A stretch of DNA of 64,000 nucleotides from Streptomyces populi (GCF_002911015.1 NZ_KZ626879.1:1-64000); one strand, 5' to 3'. Counted from the first letter of the stretch, positions 7,814 through 16,517 are shown. Translations and numbers: made by a program. Notes: generated by a model from the sequence alone, not told the origin.

Positions 7814-9433
7814 CTACCGCTCCCGCTCCACCCGGCGCTCGTCCCACACCGGCTCCTGCGTCTCCCGTACCCGGCCGTCCGAGCCGAAGACCAGGTAGCG
7901 GTCGAAGGAGCGGGCGAACCAGCGGTCGTGGGTGACCGACAGCACCGTCCCCTCGTACGCCTCGAGGCCTTCCTGAAGTGCCTCCGCGGACTCCAGGTCG
8001 AGGTTGTCGGTCGGCTCGTCGAGGAGCAGGGCCGTCGAGCCCTCCAGTTCGAGGAGCAGGATCTGGAAACGTGCCTGCTGGCCGCCCGACAGCTTGTCGA
8101 AGCGCTGCTCGGCCTGGGCGGTCAGCTCGTAGCGGCGCAGCCTGGACATCGCGGCTCCGCGGTCCTGGGAGTGCTCGGTCCACAGGATGTCCAGGAGCGT
8201 GCGGCCCTCCAGCTCCGGGTGGGCGTGCGTCTGCGCGAAGTGGCCGGCGACCACGCGGGCGCCGAGCTTCCACTCTCCGGTGTGCGCGACGTCACCGCCC
8301 GCGAGCAGCCGCAGGAAGTGCGACTTGCCCGAGCCGTTGGAGCCGAGGACGGCGACGCGTTCGCCGTAGAAGATCTCCAGGTCGAAGGGTTTCATCAGCC
8401 CGGTGAGCTCAAGCCCCTTGCAGGTCACGGCCCTCACCCCGGTGCGTCCGCCGTGCAGCCGCATCGTGATGTCCTGCTCGCGCGGCGGCTCCGGAGGCGG
8501 TCCGGCCTCCTCGAACTTGCGCAGACGGGTCTGCGCGGCCGCGTAGCGGGACGCCATCTCATGGCTGACGGCGGCCGCCTGACGGAGGTTCAGCACGAGT
8601 TTCTTGAGCTGCGCGTGCTTCTCGTCCCAGCGTCGGCGCAGCTCCTCGAAGCGCGCGAACCGCTCGCGCCTGGCCTCGTGATAGGTCGCGAAACCGGAGC
8701 CGTGCACCCAGGCGTCCGCACCGGCCGGGCCGGGCTCGACGCTGATGATCTTCTCGGCGGAGCGGGCGAGGAGTTCGCGGTCGTGCGACACGAACAGCAC
8801 GGTCTTGCGGGTCTCCCCCAGCCGCTCCTCCAGCCAGCGCTTGCCGGGCACGTCGAGGTAGTTGTCCGGCTCGTCGAGGAGCAGCACCTCGTCGGTGCCG
8901 CGCAGCAGCGCCTCCAGCACCAGGCGCTTCTGCTCGCCTCCGGACAGGGTCCGCACCAGGCGCCACTGGGCCTTCTCATAGGGGACGCCGAGGGCAGCCA
9001 TCGTGCACATGTCCCAGAGGGTCTCGGCCTCGTACCCGCGGACCTCGGCCCAGTCGGACAGCGCCTGCGCGTACTGGAGCTGCGCCGCCTCGTCGTCCAC
9101 GGTCATCATCGCGTGCTCGGCGGCGTCCACGGCCTTCGCGGCCTCGCGGATACGGGGCGGGGCCACGGAGACGAGCAGCTCGCGCACGGTCGTCTCGTCG
9201 CGTACGGACCCCACGAACTGGCGCATGACGCCGAGCCCGCCGCTGACGTTCACGGTCCCGCCGTGGGGCTTGATCTCCCCGGAGATCAGCCGCAGCAGCG
9301 TCGTCTTGCCGGCGCCGTTCGGTCCCACCAGGGCGACGACGGCCCCTTCCCCGACCCGAAACGACACGTCGCCGAGCAGCGCCCTCCCGTCGGGAAGGTA
9401 GTACTCAAGGTGTGCGGCTTCGAGATGTCCCAT
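7814..9433 (-). CDS. ABC-F family ATP-binding protein
   Basis: 539 residues with two nucleotide-binding domains in one chain and no membrane segment. NBD1: Walker A GPNGAGKTT (about residue 37), signature LSGGEQKRL, Walker B LLLDEPDNYLD. NBD2: Walker A GSNGSGKSH, signature LSGGQQARF, Walker B LLLDEPTDNLD. A charged linker of about 80 residues rich in Arg/Lys/Glu separates them. This is the ABC-F layout of ribosome-associated translation factors and antibiotic-target protection proteins. The DEPDNYLD and DEPTDNLD variants place it in the actinobacterial branch and not with EttA or the Vga/Msr types. Catalytic glutamates are kept in both halves. The ATG start has GGAG about ten bases upstream. 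Whether it protects ribosomes or serves translation in general cannot be decided. Confidence 0.9.
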   Translation of the reverse strand: MGHLEAAHLEYYLPDGRALLGDVSFRVGEGAVVALVGPNGAGKTTLLRLISGEIKPHGGTVNVSGGLGVMRQFVGSVRDETTVRELLVSVAPPRIREAAKAVDAAEHAMMTVDDEAAQLQYAQALSDWAEVRGYEAETLWDMCTMAALGVPYEKAQWRLVRTLSGGEQKRLVLEALLRGTDEVLLLDEPDNYLDVPGKRWLEERLGETRKTVLFVSHDRELLARSAEKIISVEPGPAGADAWVHGSGFATYHEARRERFARFEELRRRWDEKHAQLKKLVLNLRQAAAVSHEMASRYAAAQTRLRKFEEAGPPPEPPREQDITMRLHGGRTGVRAVTCKGLELTGLMKPFDLEIFYGERVAVLGSNGSGKSHFLRLLAGGDVAHTGEWKLGARVVAGHFAQTHAHPELEGRTLLDILWTEHSQDRGAAMSRLRRYELTAQAEQRFDKLSGGQQARFQILLLELEGSTALLLDEPTDNLDLESAEALQEGLEAYEGTVLSVTHDRWFARSFDRYLVFGSDGRVRETQEPVWDERRVERER

Positions 9434-9536
9434 GGGCAGGCATTCTCCGGGGAGCGGGGGTGCTGGGCAAACGCGTATCCGGGCGGGGGCCCGGGGCCGG
9501 GGCGGGAAGCGCCCGATCCGGGGTAGACGGAGCCGC

Positions 9537-11036
9537 ATGACCACGACCCCGGATGTCGACCTGACCGCCCTCGTACCGGGCCGCCACGCCCTTCGGGACC
9601 GCCTGCTCGGCCTGGACCTGCGCCTCTTCGAGGCGGTCGCGGCGCGGCACTGGCCGGGCTGCGACCCCGTGCTGCCGCGGCTGAGCCGGGGCGCGAACCA
9701 CGGTCTCCTGTGGTTCGCCACGGCCGCCGCGGTGGCGGCGAGCCGCACCCCCCGGGCCCGCCGGGCCGCCGTCCGGGGCGTCGCCTCGCTCGCCCTGGCC
9801 TCGGCCACGATCAACACCGTCGGCAAGCGCTCGGTGCGCCGCACCCGCCCCGGCCTCGGCCCGGTGCCGGCCGTCCGGCAGCTGAAGCGGCAGCCGGTCA
9901 CCACGTCGTTCCCGTCGGGGCACGCGGCCTCCGCCGCGGCCTTCGCCGCGGGGGTGGCGCTGGAGTCCCGCGGCTGGGGCGCCGCCGTGGCGCCGCTCGC
10001 CGCGGCGGTGGCGCTGTCCCGCGTCTACACCGGGGTCCACTTCCCGAGCGACGTCGTGGCCGGTGCGGCGCTGGGCGTCGGCGCCGCGTACGCGGTGCGG
10101 GCGCTGGTGCCGACCCGGGACCAGGTGACCCCGCCGGGGCGCCCGCGCACGGACGCGCCCGCGCTGGCCGAGGGCGAGGGCCTGGTCATGGTGGCCAACA
10201 GGGGCTCGGGCACCGCGGAGCGGGCCGGCGCGCTGGCCGCCGCGCTGCCGGGGGCCGAGATCGTGGAGTGCGAACCCGCCGACGTGCGGGAGGAGCTGGA
10301 GAAGGCGGCGGCCCGCGCCCGGGTGCTGGGCGTGTGCGGCGGCGACGGCACGGTGAACACCGCGGCCGAGGTCGCCCTGCGCCACGGGATCCCCCTCGCC
10401 GTCCTGCCGGGCGGCACGCTCAACCACTTCGCCCACGACCTCGGCGTGGAGGGCGAACGCGATCTGGCCCGCGCGCTCCAGGAGGGCGAGGCGGTCCAGG
10501 TGGACGTGGGCCGGTTCGCCTCCGGCGGCACGGAGGGCATCTTCCTCAACACGTGCAGTCTGGGCGTCTATCCGGAGCTGGTGCGCGAGCGGGAGAACTG
10601 GTCCCAGGTGATCGGCAGTTGGCCGGCCGGAGTACTGGGCGCCCTGCGCGTGCTCCGGGCCGACCACCACCCGCTGCGGGCCGAACTCGGTGGGCGCAGC
10701 CACCCGTTGTGGCTGCTGTTCGCCGGCAACGGCACCTACCACCGGATGGGCCTGGCACCCGCCCGCCGCTTCGACCTCGCGGACGGCCGCCTCGACGTAC
10801 GGGTCGTGCACGGCGGCCGCCATCCCGCGGTGCGGCTGCTGGCCGCGGCCTTCGCGGGGCCCCTCACCCGCTCCCCCGCGCACGCGGCGGTACGGGTGGG
10901 CCGCCTGCGCGTCGAGGGTGTGGCGCCGGGAACGCTGCTGGCCTACGACGGCGAGGTCACCGAGGTGAGCGGCGAGGTGACGCTGCGCAAGAGCCCCGAG
11001 GCGCTGACCGTCTACCGCCCCGCGGCCGCGCGCTGA
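9537..11036 (+). CDS. PAP2 phosphatase - diacylglycerol kinase fusion
   Basis: 499 residues with two enzymatic parts. The N-terminal half (about 1-205) has three to four hydrophobic helices and the full PAP2 signature: KRSVRRTRP (KX6RP), SFPSGHA (PSGH) and SRVYTGVHFPSD (SRX5H). The C-terminal half (about 215-499) is a DAGK/sphingosine-kinase catalytic domain with CGGDGTVN and LPGGTLNHFAHDLG. One half would remove phosphate from a lipid phosphate such as phosphatidic acid, and the other would add phosphate to a lipid alcohol. The membrane-embedded PAP2 probably faces out and the kinase faces the cytosol. The start at ATG 9537 follows GGAG. It is divergent from the ABC-F gene. Confidence 0.9.
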   Translation: MTTTPDVDLTALVPGRHALRDRLLGLDLRLFEAVAARHWPGCDPVLPRLSRGANHGLLWFATAAAVAASRTPRARRAAVRGVASLALASATINTVGKRSVRRTRPGLGPVPAVRQLKRQPVTTSFPSGHAASAAAFAAGVALESRGWGAAVAPLAAAVALSRVYTGVHFPSDVVAGAALGVGAAYAVRALVPTRDQVTPPGRPRTDAPALAEGEGLVMVANRGSGTAERAGALAAALPGAEIVECEPADVREELEKAAARARVLGVCGGDGTVNTAAEVALRHGIPLAVLPGGTLNHFAHDLGVEGERDLARALQEGEAVQVDVGRFASGGTEGIFLNTCSLGVYPELVRERENWSQVIGSWPAGVLGALRVLRADHHPLRAELGGRSHPLWLLFAGNGTYHRMGLAPARRFDLADGRLDVRVVHGGRHPAVRLLAAAFAGPLTRSPAHAAVRVGRLRVEGVAPGTLLAYDGEVTEVSGEVTLRKSPEALTVYRPAAAR

Positions 11037-11061
11037 CCACGGGCCCGGACAGGGACGGGTG

Positions 11062-11093
11062 TTGTCCACATGACAAGACGCGTATCTCATAAT
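11062..11093 (+). promoter_or_regulatory. promoter/operator candidate for the methyltransferase gene
   Basis: TTGTC-CACAT-GACAA (11062-11076) is a perfect 5-bp-arm inverted repeat whose left arm resembles a -35 box. CATAAT (11088-11093) is a good -10 box. An ATG at 11099 lies five bases after it, so the transcript may be leaderless or nearly so. The spacing between the two hexamers (20) is longer than ideal. Confidence 0.45.
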
Positions 11094-11128
11094 GCGGCAT
11101 GAGCGCGTACGGTGATGACGTCGCCTCA

Positions 11129-11160
11129 GGGAGTGCGCACTCCGGGAGTGCGCGCGCTCC
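11129..11160 (+). repeat. 14-bp palindrome with an adjoining partial copy
   Basis: GGAGTGCGCACTCC (11130-11143) is a perfect palindrome. GGGAGTGCGC recurs immediately after it (11144-11153). It lies just downstream of the putative promoter and upstream of the likely start of the methyltransferase, so it may be an operator or a structured leader. Confidence 0.5.
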
Positions 11161-11194
11161 GGGCGAGTCCCGTACGACGAGAAGGGGATCGGTC

Positions 11195-12022
11195 ATGTCG
11201 CAGTCGAAGCCGCAGGAGACCGCCGTCTACACGCACGGCCACCACGAATCGGTGCTCCGCTCGCACACCTGGCGCACCGCCGCCAACTCGGCGGCCTACC
11301 TGCTCGGTTCACTGAAGCCGCACATGCAGATCCTCGACATCGGCTGCGGACCGGGCACCATCACCGCGGACCTGGCCGAACTGGTCCCGGACGGCCGGGT
11401 CACCGCTGTCGACCACGCCCCCGGCATCCTGGACCAGGCACGCCGGACGGCGGCCGGACGCGGCCTGGACAACGTCGAGTTCGCCGTCGCCGACGTCCAC
11501 GCGCTGGAGTACCCGGACGACACGTTCTGCGTGGTCCACGCCCACCAGGTGCTCCAGCACGTGGGCGATCCGGTGCGGGCACTGCGCGAGATGCACCGGG
11601 TCACCAAGCCCGGCGGGTTCATCGCCGTCCGCGAGTCGGACTACTCGGCCATGACCTGGTACCCGTCGTCTCCGGGCATGGACGACTGGCAGGACCTGTA
11701 TCTGCGCGTGGCCCGTGCCAACGGGGGCGAGCCCGACGCCGGCCGCCGTCTCAAGTCGTGGGCACTGGCGGCCGGGATCCGGGACATCACGGCCACGTCG
11801 AGCACCTGGACCTTCTCCACCGAGGACGAGCGGGCCTGGTGGAGCGGTCTGTGGGCCGACCGCACGGTGGCGTCCGCGTACGCGGAGCGGGCCACGGAAG
11901 GGGGCCACGCGACCCCCGAGGAGCTGCGGGCGGTGTCGGACGCCTGGCGGGAGTGGGGGCGGCAGGAGGACGGCTGGTTCTCCGTCCTGCACGGAGAAAT
12001 TCTCTGCCGAAAGGAAGCGTGA
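11195..12022 (+). CDS. class I SAM-dependent methyltransferase (UbiE/COQ5-like)
   Basis: 275 residues from ATG 11195, preceded by AAGGGG nine bases upstream. An in-frame ATG at 11099 would add 32 low-complexity residues but lies five bases after a good -10 box, so both starts may be used. Motif I is ILDIGCGPGTIT (about residue 48), followed by VTAVDHAPGILDQAR (acidic post-I), FAVADVHALEYPDDTF and the VLRE/KPGG-type motif (VTKPGGFIAVRES). This is a small-molecule methyltransferase of the ubiE type; the substrate is unknown. The tryptophan-rich C-terminal third probably forms the substrate lid. The next gene, a tiny membrane protein, begins 43 bases later and may be co-transcribed. Confidence 0.88.
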   Translation: MSQSKPQETAVYTHGHHESVLRSHTWRTAANSAAYLLGSLKPHMQILDIGCGPGTITADLAELVPDGRVTAVDHAPGILDQARRTAAGRGLDNVEFAVADVHALEYPDDTFCVVHAHQVLQHVGDPVRALREMHRVTKPGGFIAVRESDYSAMTWYPSSPGMDDWQDLYLRVARANGGEPDAGRRLKSWALAAGIRDITATSSTWTFSTEDERAWWSGLWADRTVASAYAERATEGGHATPEELRAVSDAWREWGRQEDGWFSVLHGEILCRKEA

Positions 12023-12065
12023 TCCCGCGATATCGGGCAACCAGGAACGCAGGAGGTTACACACT

Positions 12066-12236
12066 ATGGTTCCCATTCTGCTGGTTCTGCTGCTCGCGTT
12101 GATTCTCTTCGGTGCCGGATTCGCGCTGAAGATTCTGTGGTGGATAGCTTTGGTGGTCATCGTCCTGTGGCTGCTCGGATTCCTGGTGCGCGGCACGAAC
12201 GCTTCCGGCGGCCGGGGCCGCTGGTACAGGTGGTAG
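12066..12236 (+). CDS. small hydrophobic membrane protein (56 aa)
   Basis: The sequence is almost entirely two hydrophobic helices (PILLVLLLALILFGAGFA and ILWWIALVVIVLWLLGFLV) with a short RGTNASGGRGRWYRW tail, as in the lmo0937/hydrophobic small protein group common in streptomycetes. AGGAGG lies nine bases before ATG 12066, which makes translation very likely. The Arg/Trp tail should face the cytosol. Function is unknown; such proteins are often stress-induced. A strong terminator follows. Confidence 0.8.
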   Translation: MVPILLVLLLALILFGAGFALKILWWIALVVIVLWLLGFLVRGTNASGGRGRWYRW

Positions 12237-12275
12237 CCCTTCCCCTCCGATGAGAACCCGGGGAGAAAAGGCTTT

Positions 12276-12318
12276 GCCCGGCCCGGGGTCCAGGACAGTC
12301 CTGGACCCCGGGCCGGGC
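12276..12318. terminator. bidirectional terminator, 20-bp perfect stem
   Basis: Arms of 20 bases (gcccggcccggggtccagga and its exact complement) flank a cag loop. It sits 40 bases past the small membrane protein and 10 bases past the end of the convergent GvpF/L gene. It has no T tract, as is common in Streptomyces terminators. Confidence 0.85.
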
Positions 12319-12328
12319 TCCGTGCCGC

Positions 12329-13069
12329 TCAGCCCGTACAGCTCGTGAGGCCGGTGAACCCGGTGAGGCCCGTGGACCGAGTGAAGGAGTAGGCGGCCCA
12401 CGGCCCCGTGAGCTCCACCCGCACCCCCGGCTCCTCCCCCACCTTTCCGTTCACCAGTTCCACGAATTCCCCCGAGTCCGCGCGCGGCACCAGATAGGCC
12501 GCATCGAATATTTTCTCGCCTTCTTCCCCGGGCGGAGCCTCCCGAGCCGATTCCGGATTCCGCGGAGTCAGCATCCGGTTCTCTTCGGCACACTCGGAAA
12601 GGGTGTCGTGCAGCCGGCGCGTGAATTCGTCCACGGAGTTCCCGAAGCTCCCGGAATCCCCGGAATCTCCCGCGGGTCCGGCATACACCCGCACGTCCCA
12701 TTCCACCCGCCCGTCGAGCCGGTCGAGGGTCCGCAGGAAATCCTCCCTGCGTTCGTCCATCATCACGCGTACGCCGCTGTCGTCCCGCAGAACGGTGGCG
12801 AGCCGGAGCGGCAGCGGGCTGGTGACCGCGGTGAGCGCGTCGATGACGCTCTGGTGCGCGCGGGCCGTCGCCTCCAGCCAGTGGACGTCCTCCAGCCGCC
12901 GGCGCAGCGGCTCCGCGGCGAACTCCCGCTCCGGGACCGAGCCGACCACGGCGATCAGGTCGCCGTGGCGCAGCAGCCTGGGCGGAATGCCCCCGACCCC
13001 GGTCAGCTCGGCCGACAGCGCCGCCGAGAAGGGGCGGCAGATCGCGTACACATAGCGCAGAGCGCTCAT
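12329..13069 (-). CDS. gas vesicle protein GvpF/GvpL family, orphan
   Basis: 246 residues. The N-terminus YVYAICRP, the central LPLRLATVLRDDSGVRVMMDER segment and the C-terminal VELTGPWAAYSF are the hallmarks of GvpF/GvpL, accessory proteins thought to help nucleate GvpA assembly. Between residues about 135 and 190 lies a Ser/Asp/Gly-rich insert, and the end is a low-complexity TGLTGFTGLTSCTG tail. GGGAGGAG precedes ATG 13069. No gvpA, gvpN, gvpK or other gas-vesicle gene is in the window. Streptomycetes do not float, so the role of these proteins is open. Confidence 0.88.
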   Translation of the reverse strand: MSALRYVYAICRPFSAALSAELTGVGGIPPRLLRHGDLIAVVGSVPEREFAAEPLRRRLEDVHWLEATARAHQSVIDALTAVTSPLPLRLATVLRDDSGVRVMMDERREDFLRTLDRLDGRVEWDVRVYAGPAGDSGDSGSFGNSVDEFTRRLHDTLSECAEENRMLTPRNPESAREAPPGEEGEKIFDAAYLVPRADSGEFVELVNGKVGEEPGVRVELTGPWAAYSFTRSTGLTGFTGLTSCTG

Positions 13070-13209
13070 GGGTCTCCTCCCGCGCTTCCACTCGCGCCCC
13101 CCGCGGCGTACTGCCCATGGTGCGCTCCGGACTCCGGTCGGCGCACCACGACGGCCCGCCCGCGCTCCGGCGGGCGCGCCGCGGGGGGCATCTCCGCCCC
13201 CCGGACCGG

Positions 13210-15057
13210 TCAGCGCACCATGGCCGTCTCGACCAGCAGACGGCCCGCCGCCGCGATCGACCCGGCGTCGATGCCCGCGGCGCGCAGCTGCTCGTCGGGG
13301 CTCGCGGAACCCGGCATCGTACGGACGGCGAGGCGCACCAGGCGGGGCACGGGGCGGCCGTCGGTGAAGGCGTCCAGCACCGCGTCCCCGAGGCCGCCCT
13401 CCTCCCGGTGGTCCTCCACCGTGACCAGGCAGCCGGTCTCCTCGGCGGCCTCGCGCAGGGTCGCGCGGTCGACGGGCTTCACCGAGTAGAGGTCGATCAC
13501 GCGGGCCTGGATGCCCTCGCGGTCGAGCGCTTCCGCGGCGGCCAGCGCCTCGTGGACGGTGACGCCCGCCGCGACGAGCGTGAGCCGGTCGTCGGCGGAG
13601 GCGCGCAGCACCTTGCTGCCGCCGACCGGGAACTCCTCGGTCGCGCTGTAGATGACGGGGCTCTCACCGCGTGAGGTGCGCAGATAGCGGATGCCCTCCA
13701 GACCGGCCATCGTGACGACGAGCTTCGCCGTCTGGTTGGCGTCGCAGGGGTACAGCACGGTCGAGTCGTACACGGACCGGAACATGGCCAGGTCCTCGAG
13801 GCCCATCTGCGAGGGCCCGTCCTGCCCGATGGCGACGCCCGCGTGGGAGCCGACGAGGTTGACGCCCGTGCCGCTGACGGACGCCATGCGGACGAAGTCG
13901 TGGGCCCGGGTGAGGAAGGCCGCGAACGTCGAGGCGTAGGGCACCCAGCCGCGCGTGGCCATGCCGACGGCGGTGGCGACCAGCTGCTGCTCGGCGATGT
14001 AGCACTCGAAGTAGCGCTCGGGGTGTTCCTTGGCGAAGAACTCGGCGCGGGTCGAGTCGCCGACCTCGCCGTCCAGGGCCACGACGTCACCGCGGGCGCC
14101 GCCGAGCGCGGCGAGCGCCTTCCCGAAGGCGTCGCGGGTGGCGACCTCGTCACCGGTCTCGAACCGCGGCAGGTCGAGGTGTCCGGAGCGTACGGCGTGC
14201 AGCATCCTGGCGGCGGGCGGCTGCCGGACCTCCACCCGGCGGTCGTGCACACCGCCGAGTTCGGCGATCGCCTCCTCGGCGTCCGGCAGCGGCTTGCCGT
14301 GCAGTCCCTCGCGGTCCTGGACCGAGGCCACGCCCTTGCCCTTCAGCGTGCGGGCGAGGATCACGGTGGGCTGTCCGCTGGTGGAGTCCGCTTCCAGGAA
14401 GGCCCGGTCGATCGCGTCCACGTCGTGTCCGTCGACCTCGACGGTGTGCCAGTCGAACGCCCCGAAGCGGCGCGCGTACGCGTCGAGGTCGTGTCCGTGC
14501 CGGGTCGGTCCGCGCTGGCCCAGACGGTTGACGTCGACGATCACGGTCAGGTTGTCGAGGTGCTCGTGGCCCGCGTGCTCGGCGGCCTCCCACACCGATC
14601 CCTCGGCGAGCTCGCTGTCGCCGCACAGCACCCGGACGCGGTATCCGGTGCGGTCGAGCCGCTTTCCGGCGAGCGCGATGCCGACCCCGACGGGAAGCCC
14701 CTGGCCGAGCGATCCGGTGGCGGTCTCGACCCACGGGAGCCGCCGGGGCGTGGGGTGCCCCTCGAGCCTGCTGCCCGCCTTGCGGAAGGTGAGCAGTTCG
14801 GCCTCGTTCAGCGCGCCGGCCGCCTTGTACGCGGCGTACAGGAGCGGTGAGGCGTGCCCCTTGGAGAGGACGAAACGGTCGTTGCCGGGATGCTGCGGGC
14901 GCTCGAAGTCGTACCGTGTGTGGTTGGCCAGCATGACCGCCATCACGTCGGCGGCGGACATGGACGACGTCGGGTGCCCCGAGCCCGCGGCGTCGGCGGC
15001 CCGGACGCTGTCGACGCGCAGTTGCTGGGCCAGGTCGATGAGCTGGCGTGTGTTCAT
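13210..15057 (-). CDS. tkt: transketolase
   Basis: 615 residues. Opening HPTSSMSAADVMAVM and FVLSKGHASPLLYAA are the transketolase pyrimidine/pyrophosphate domain signature. GDSELAEGSVWEAAEHAG ... VDVNRLGQ is the thiamine-diphosphate motif, with GDS instead of the textbook GDG. The second domain starts near residue 310, and AVGMATRGWVPYASTFAAFL with SHAGVAIGQDGPSQMGLED is the Pyr-domain signature. It transfers two-carbon units in the pentose phosphate pathway. The single-chain, about 620-residue form resembles the animal/actinobacterial type more than the 660-residue E. coli type. AAGGAG lies six bases before ATG 15057. The genome probably has another copy in the main pentose phosphate cluster, so this may be an isozyme. 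Confidence 0.92.
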   Translation of the reverse strand: MNTRQLIDLAQQLRVDSVRAADAAGSGHPTSSMSAADVMAVMLANHTRYDFERPQHPGNDRFVLSKGHASPLLYAAYKAAGALNEAELLTFRKAGSRLEGHPTPRRLPWVETATGSLGQGLPVGVGIALAGKRLDRTGYRVRVLCGDSELAEGSVWEAAEHAGHEHLDNLTVIVDVNRLGQRGPTRHGHDLDAYARRFGAFDWHTVEVDGHDVDAIDRAFLEADSTSGQPTVILARTLKGKGVASVQDREGLHGKPLPDAEEAIAELGGVHDRRVEVRQPPAARMLHAVRSGHLDLPRFETGDEVATRDAFGKALAALGGARGDVVALDGEVGDSTRAEFFAKEHPERYFECYIAEQQLVATAVGMATRGWVPYASTFAAFLTRAHDFVRMASVSGTGVNLVGSHAGVAIGQDGPSQMGLEDLAMFRSVYDSTVLYPCDANQTAKLVVTMAGLEGIRYLRTSRGESPVIYSATEEFPVGGSKVLRASADDRLTLVAAGVTVHEALAAAEALDREGIQARVIDLYSVKPVDRATLREAAEETGCLVTVEDHREEGGLGDAVLDAFTDGRPVPRLVRLAVRTMPGSASPDEQLRAAGIDAGSIAAAGRLLVETAMVR

Positions 15058-15316
15058 GATGCTCCTTCCAGACCTCCGGCGGTTCCTGGACAGCCCGGTG
15101 CCCCGGCCCCTCCCTTCGGGTGAGGCCGGTTCCCTCCCGCCGTACGGGCTTTCCGCGTCCCCCCGACCTCGGCGCCCAAACACGGGCACGCCCGGTGTTT
15201 CCCGCCGGGACCGGAAGCCGGAGACGCTCTCCCGCCCCGGGCGGGCACTTTCCGGCCCCGCGTACCCGCCCGGCGGGGCCGCGGACACGGCACCGGCGCC
15301 GTGCGCGGCGGAGGGT

Positions 15317-15817
15317 TCATCGCGCCCGGCGGCGCCACACCTCGGGGTCGTCGGAGGGAACCGGGCCCGTACCGCCGTCGGGGACACCGGGCGCCCCGGT
15401 CGGCATCGGCGGGTACATCAGGCCCAGGCCGCCGGGCGGGAAGGCGGGCGCGTGGGCGCCGATGACCCGGCCGGGCGGGGCGAGCGCGTCCGCGTTCCCG
15501 GTCGTCGGCCCGTGCGCGGACGACCGGGCCGTGCCCCGCAGCGCGTACGCCACGGCCCCGAGCGCCACCCCCGCGACGAGGGCGGCCGTCCAGCCGGGCA
15601 CCGCCGACGCGAGGGCCAGACCGAGGGCGAGGACCAGGGCGGCGCCCGCGTACAGCGCGGCGGCGCCCGAAGCGGCGTACAGCACGGCCGTCCGGCGCTT
15701 CGCGCGCGTCTGCTCGCGCAGTTCGTCCCGGACGGTCTCGCGGGCCACCGCGGTGAGTTCGTCGACGAGTTCCCTGTCCAGATGCTCCAGCTGTTCCAGG
15801 TGCTCGATGCGCTTCAT
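15317..15817 (-). CDS. phage-holin-family (Holin-X type) membrane protein
   Basis: 166 residues: a charged N-terminal helix (ELVDELTAVARETVRDELREQ), two closely spaced transmembrane helices (AASGAAALYAGAALVLALGLAL and WTAALVAGVALGAVAYAL, residues about 48-95), and a Pro/Gly-rich cytoplasmic tail. That is the layout of the actinobacterial Holin-X superfamily (putative phage holin 3_6), widespread chromosomal proteins not known to lyse cells. ATG 15817 has no clear ribosome-binding site; GGGTAC lies nine bases upstream. It is followed by the transketolase gene after 259 bases. Confidence 0.65.
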   Translation of the reverse strand: MKRIEHLEQLEHLDRELVDELTAVARETVRDELREQTRAKRRTAVLYAASGAAALYAGAALVLALGLALASAVPGWTAALVAGVALGAVAYALRGTARSSAHGPTTGNADALAPPGRVIGAHAPAFPPGGLGLMYPPMPTGAPGVPDGGTGPVPSDDPEVWRRRAR

Positions 15818-15913
15818 CGTCCGCGGGTACCCGCCGGGCCGGACCCGTAACGGATCGGCCCCGGCGCCGGGGGCGATCGTCCGAATCGATCTCCCCCGCC
15901 GCGCGCGCCCAAC

Positions 15914-15919
15914 TAGGCT
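15914..15919 (+). promoter_or_regulatory. -10 box of a probable leaderless transcript (VOC gene)
   Basis: TAGGCT is separated by seven bases from ATG 15927, leaving no room for a ribosome-binding site. It is one of several TANNNT-n6/7-start arrangements in the window. Confidence 0.55.
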
Positions 15920-15926
15920 CGCCCTC

Positions 15927-16274
15927 ATGGAGATTCTGGGAGCCACGCTGCGCGTCTGCGTCGACGACCTGGAGGCCGCGGTCCCCTTCTACGAACGGCT
16001 CGCGGGCGGCAGGGCGCTCCGTTTCGAGCGCGGCGGCGTGTCGGTCGCCGCGGTCGGCTGCTTCCTGCTGATGAGCGGGCCCGCGTCCGAACTCGACGTG
16101 CTGCGCAAGGTCGCGGCGACGATCGCCGTCAAGGACGTCGAGGAGACCGGCCGGGTCCTCACCGGCCTCGGCGCCCGTGTCGTCGCGGGCCCGGTGGAGA
16201 CACCCGCGGGCCGCAACCTCATCGCCGTCCATCCCGACGGATCGGTGTACGAGTACGCGGACCGCAACGGCTGA
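15927..16274 (+). CDS. VOC-superfamily (glyoxalase/bleomycin-resistance fold) protein
   Basis: 115 residues with one full betaalphabetabetabeta pair of the vicinal oxygen chelate fold: ILGATLRVCVDDLEAAVPFYERLAGG at the start, IAVKDVEETGRVLTGLGARVV in the middle, and HPDGSVYEYADRNG at the end. The C-terminal YEY acid matches a metal-ligand position of glyoxalase-like proteins; the N-terminal ligand position is not obvious. The substrate is unknown. It is convergent with the DUF5107 gene and its start is probably leaderless. Confidence 0.75.
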   Translation: MEILGATLRVCVDDLEAAVPFYERLAGGRALRFERGGVSVAAVGCFLLMSGPASELDVLRKVAATIAVKDVEETGRVLTGLGARVVAGPVETPAGRNLIAVHPDGSVYEYADRNG

Positions 16275-16517
16275 GCGGCACCGCGCCCGGACGCGACCGG
16301 TCCCGGACGCCCCACCCGGCGGCGGAGCAACCGGGACCGTGACCACGAAGGCCGGACCGCGGCCGAAGCCGGACCGGGGGCGGAGCCGGACCGGGGGCGG
16401 GGTCGACGGCCCGGGCGGGAACCGCCCGGCGCCGGACGGCCCGGTATCGGACAGCCCCGCGCCGGACGGTCCCCGGAGCGGGACCCCCGGGCGTGGGACG
16501 TGACGGGGCGGGACGGC
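16275..16517. other. convergent intergenic spacer with short GC-rich direct repeats
   Basis: A 17-base unit (agccggaccgggggcgg) occurs twice near 16365-16400, and related gccggacgg phrases follow. No perfect hairpin and no supported gene. Confidence 0.4.

Noticed and set aside
15317..15817. Holin-like gene as evidence of a prophage
   Set aside because: No other phage gene, integrase or attachment site is present; Holin-X proteins are ordinary chromosomal genes in actinobacteria.
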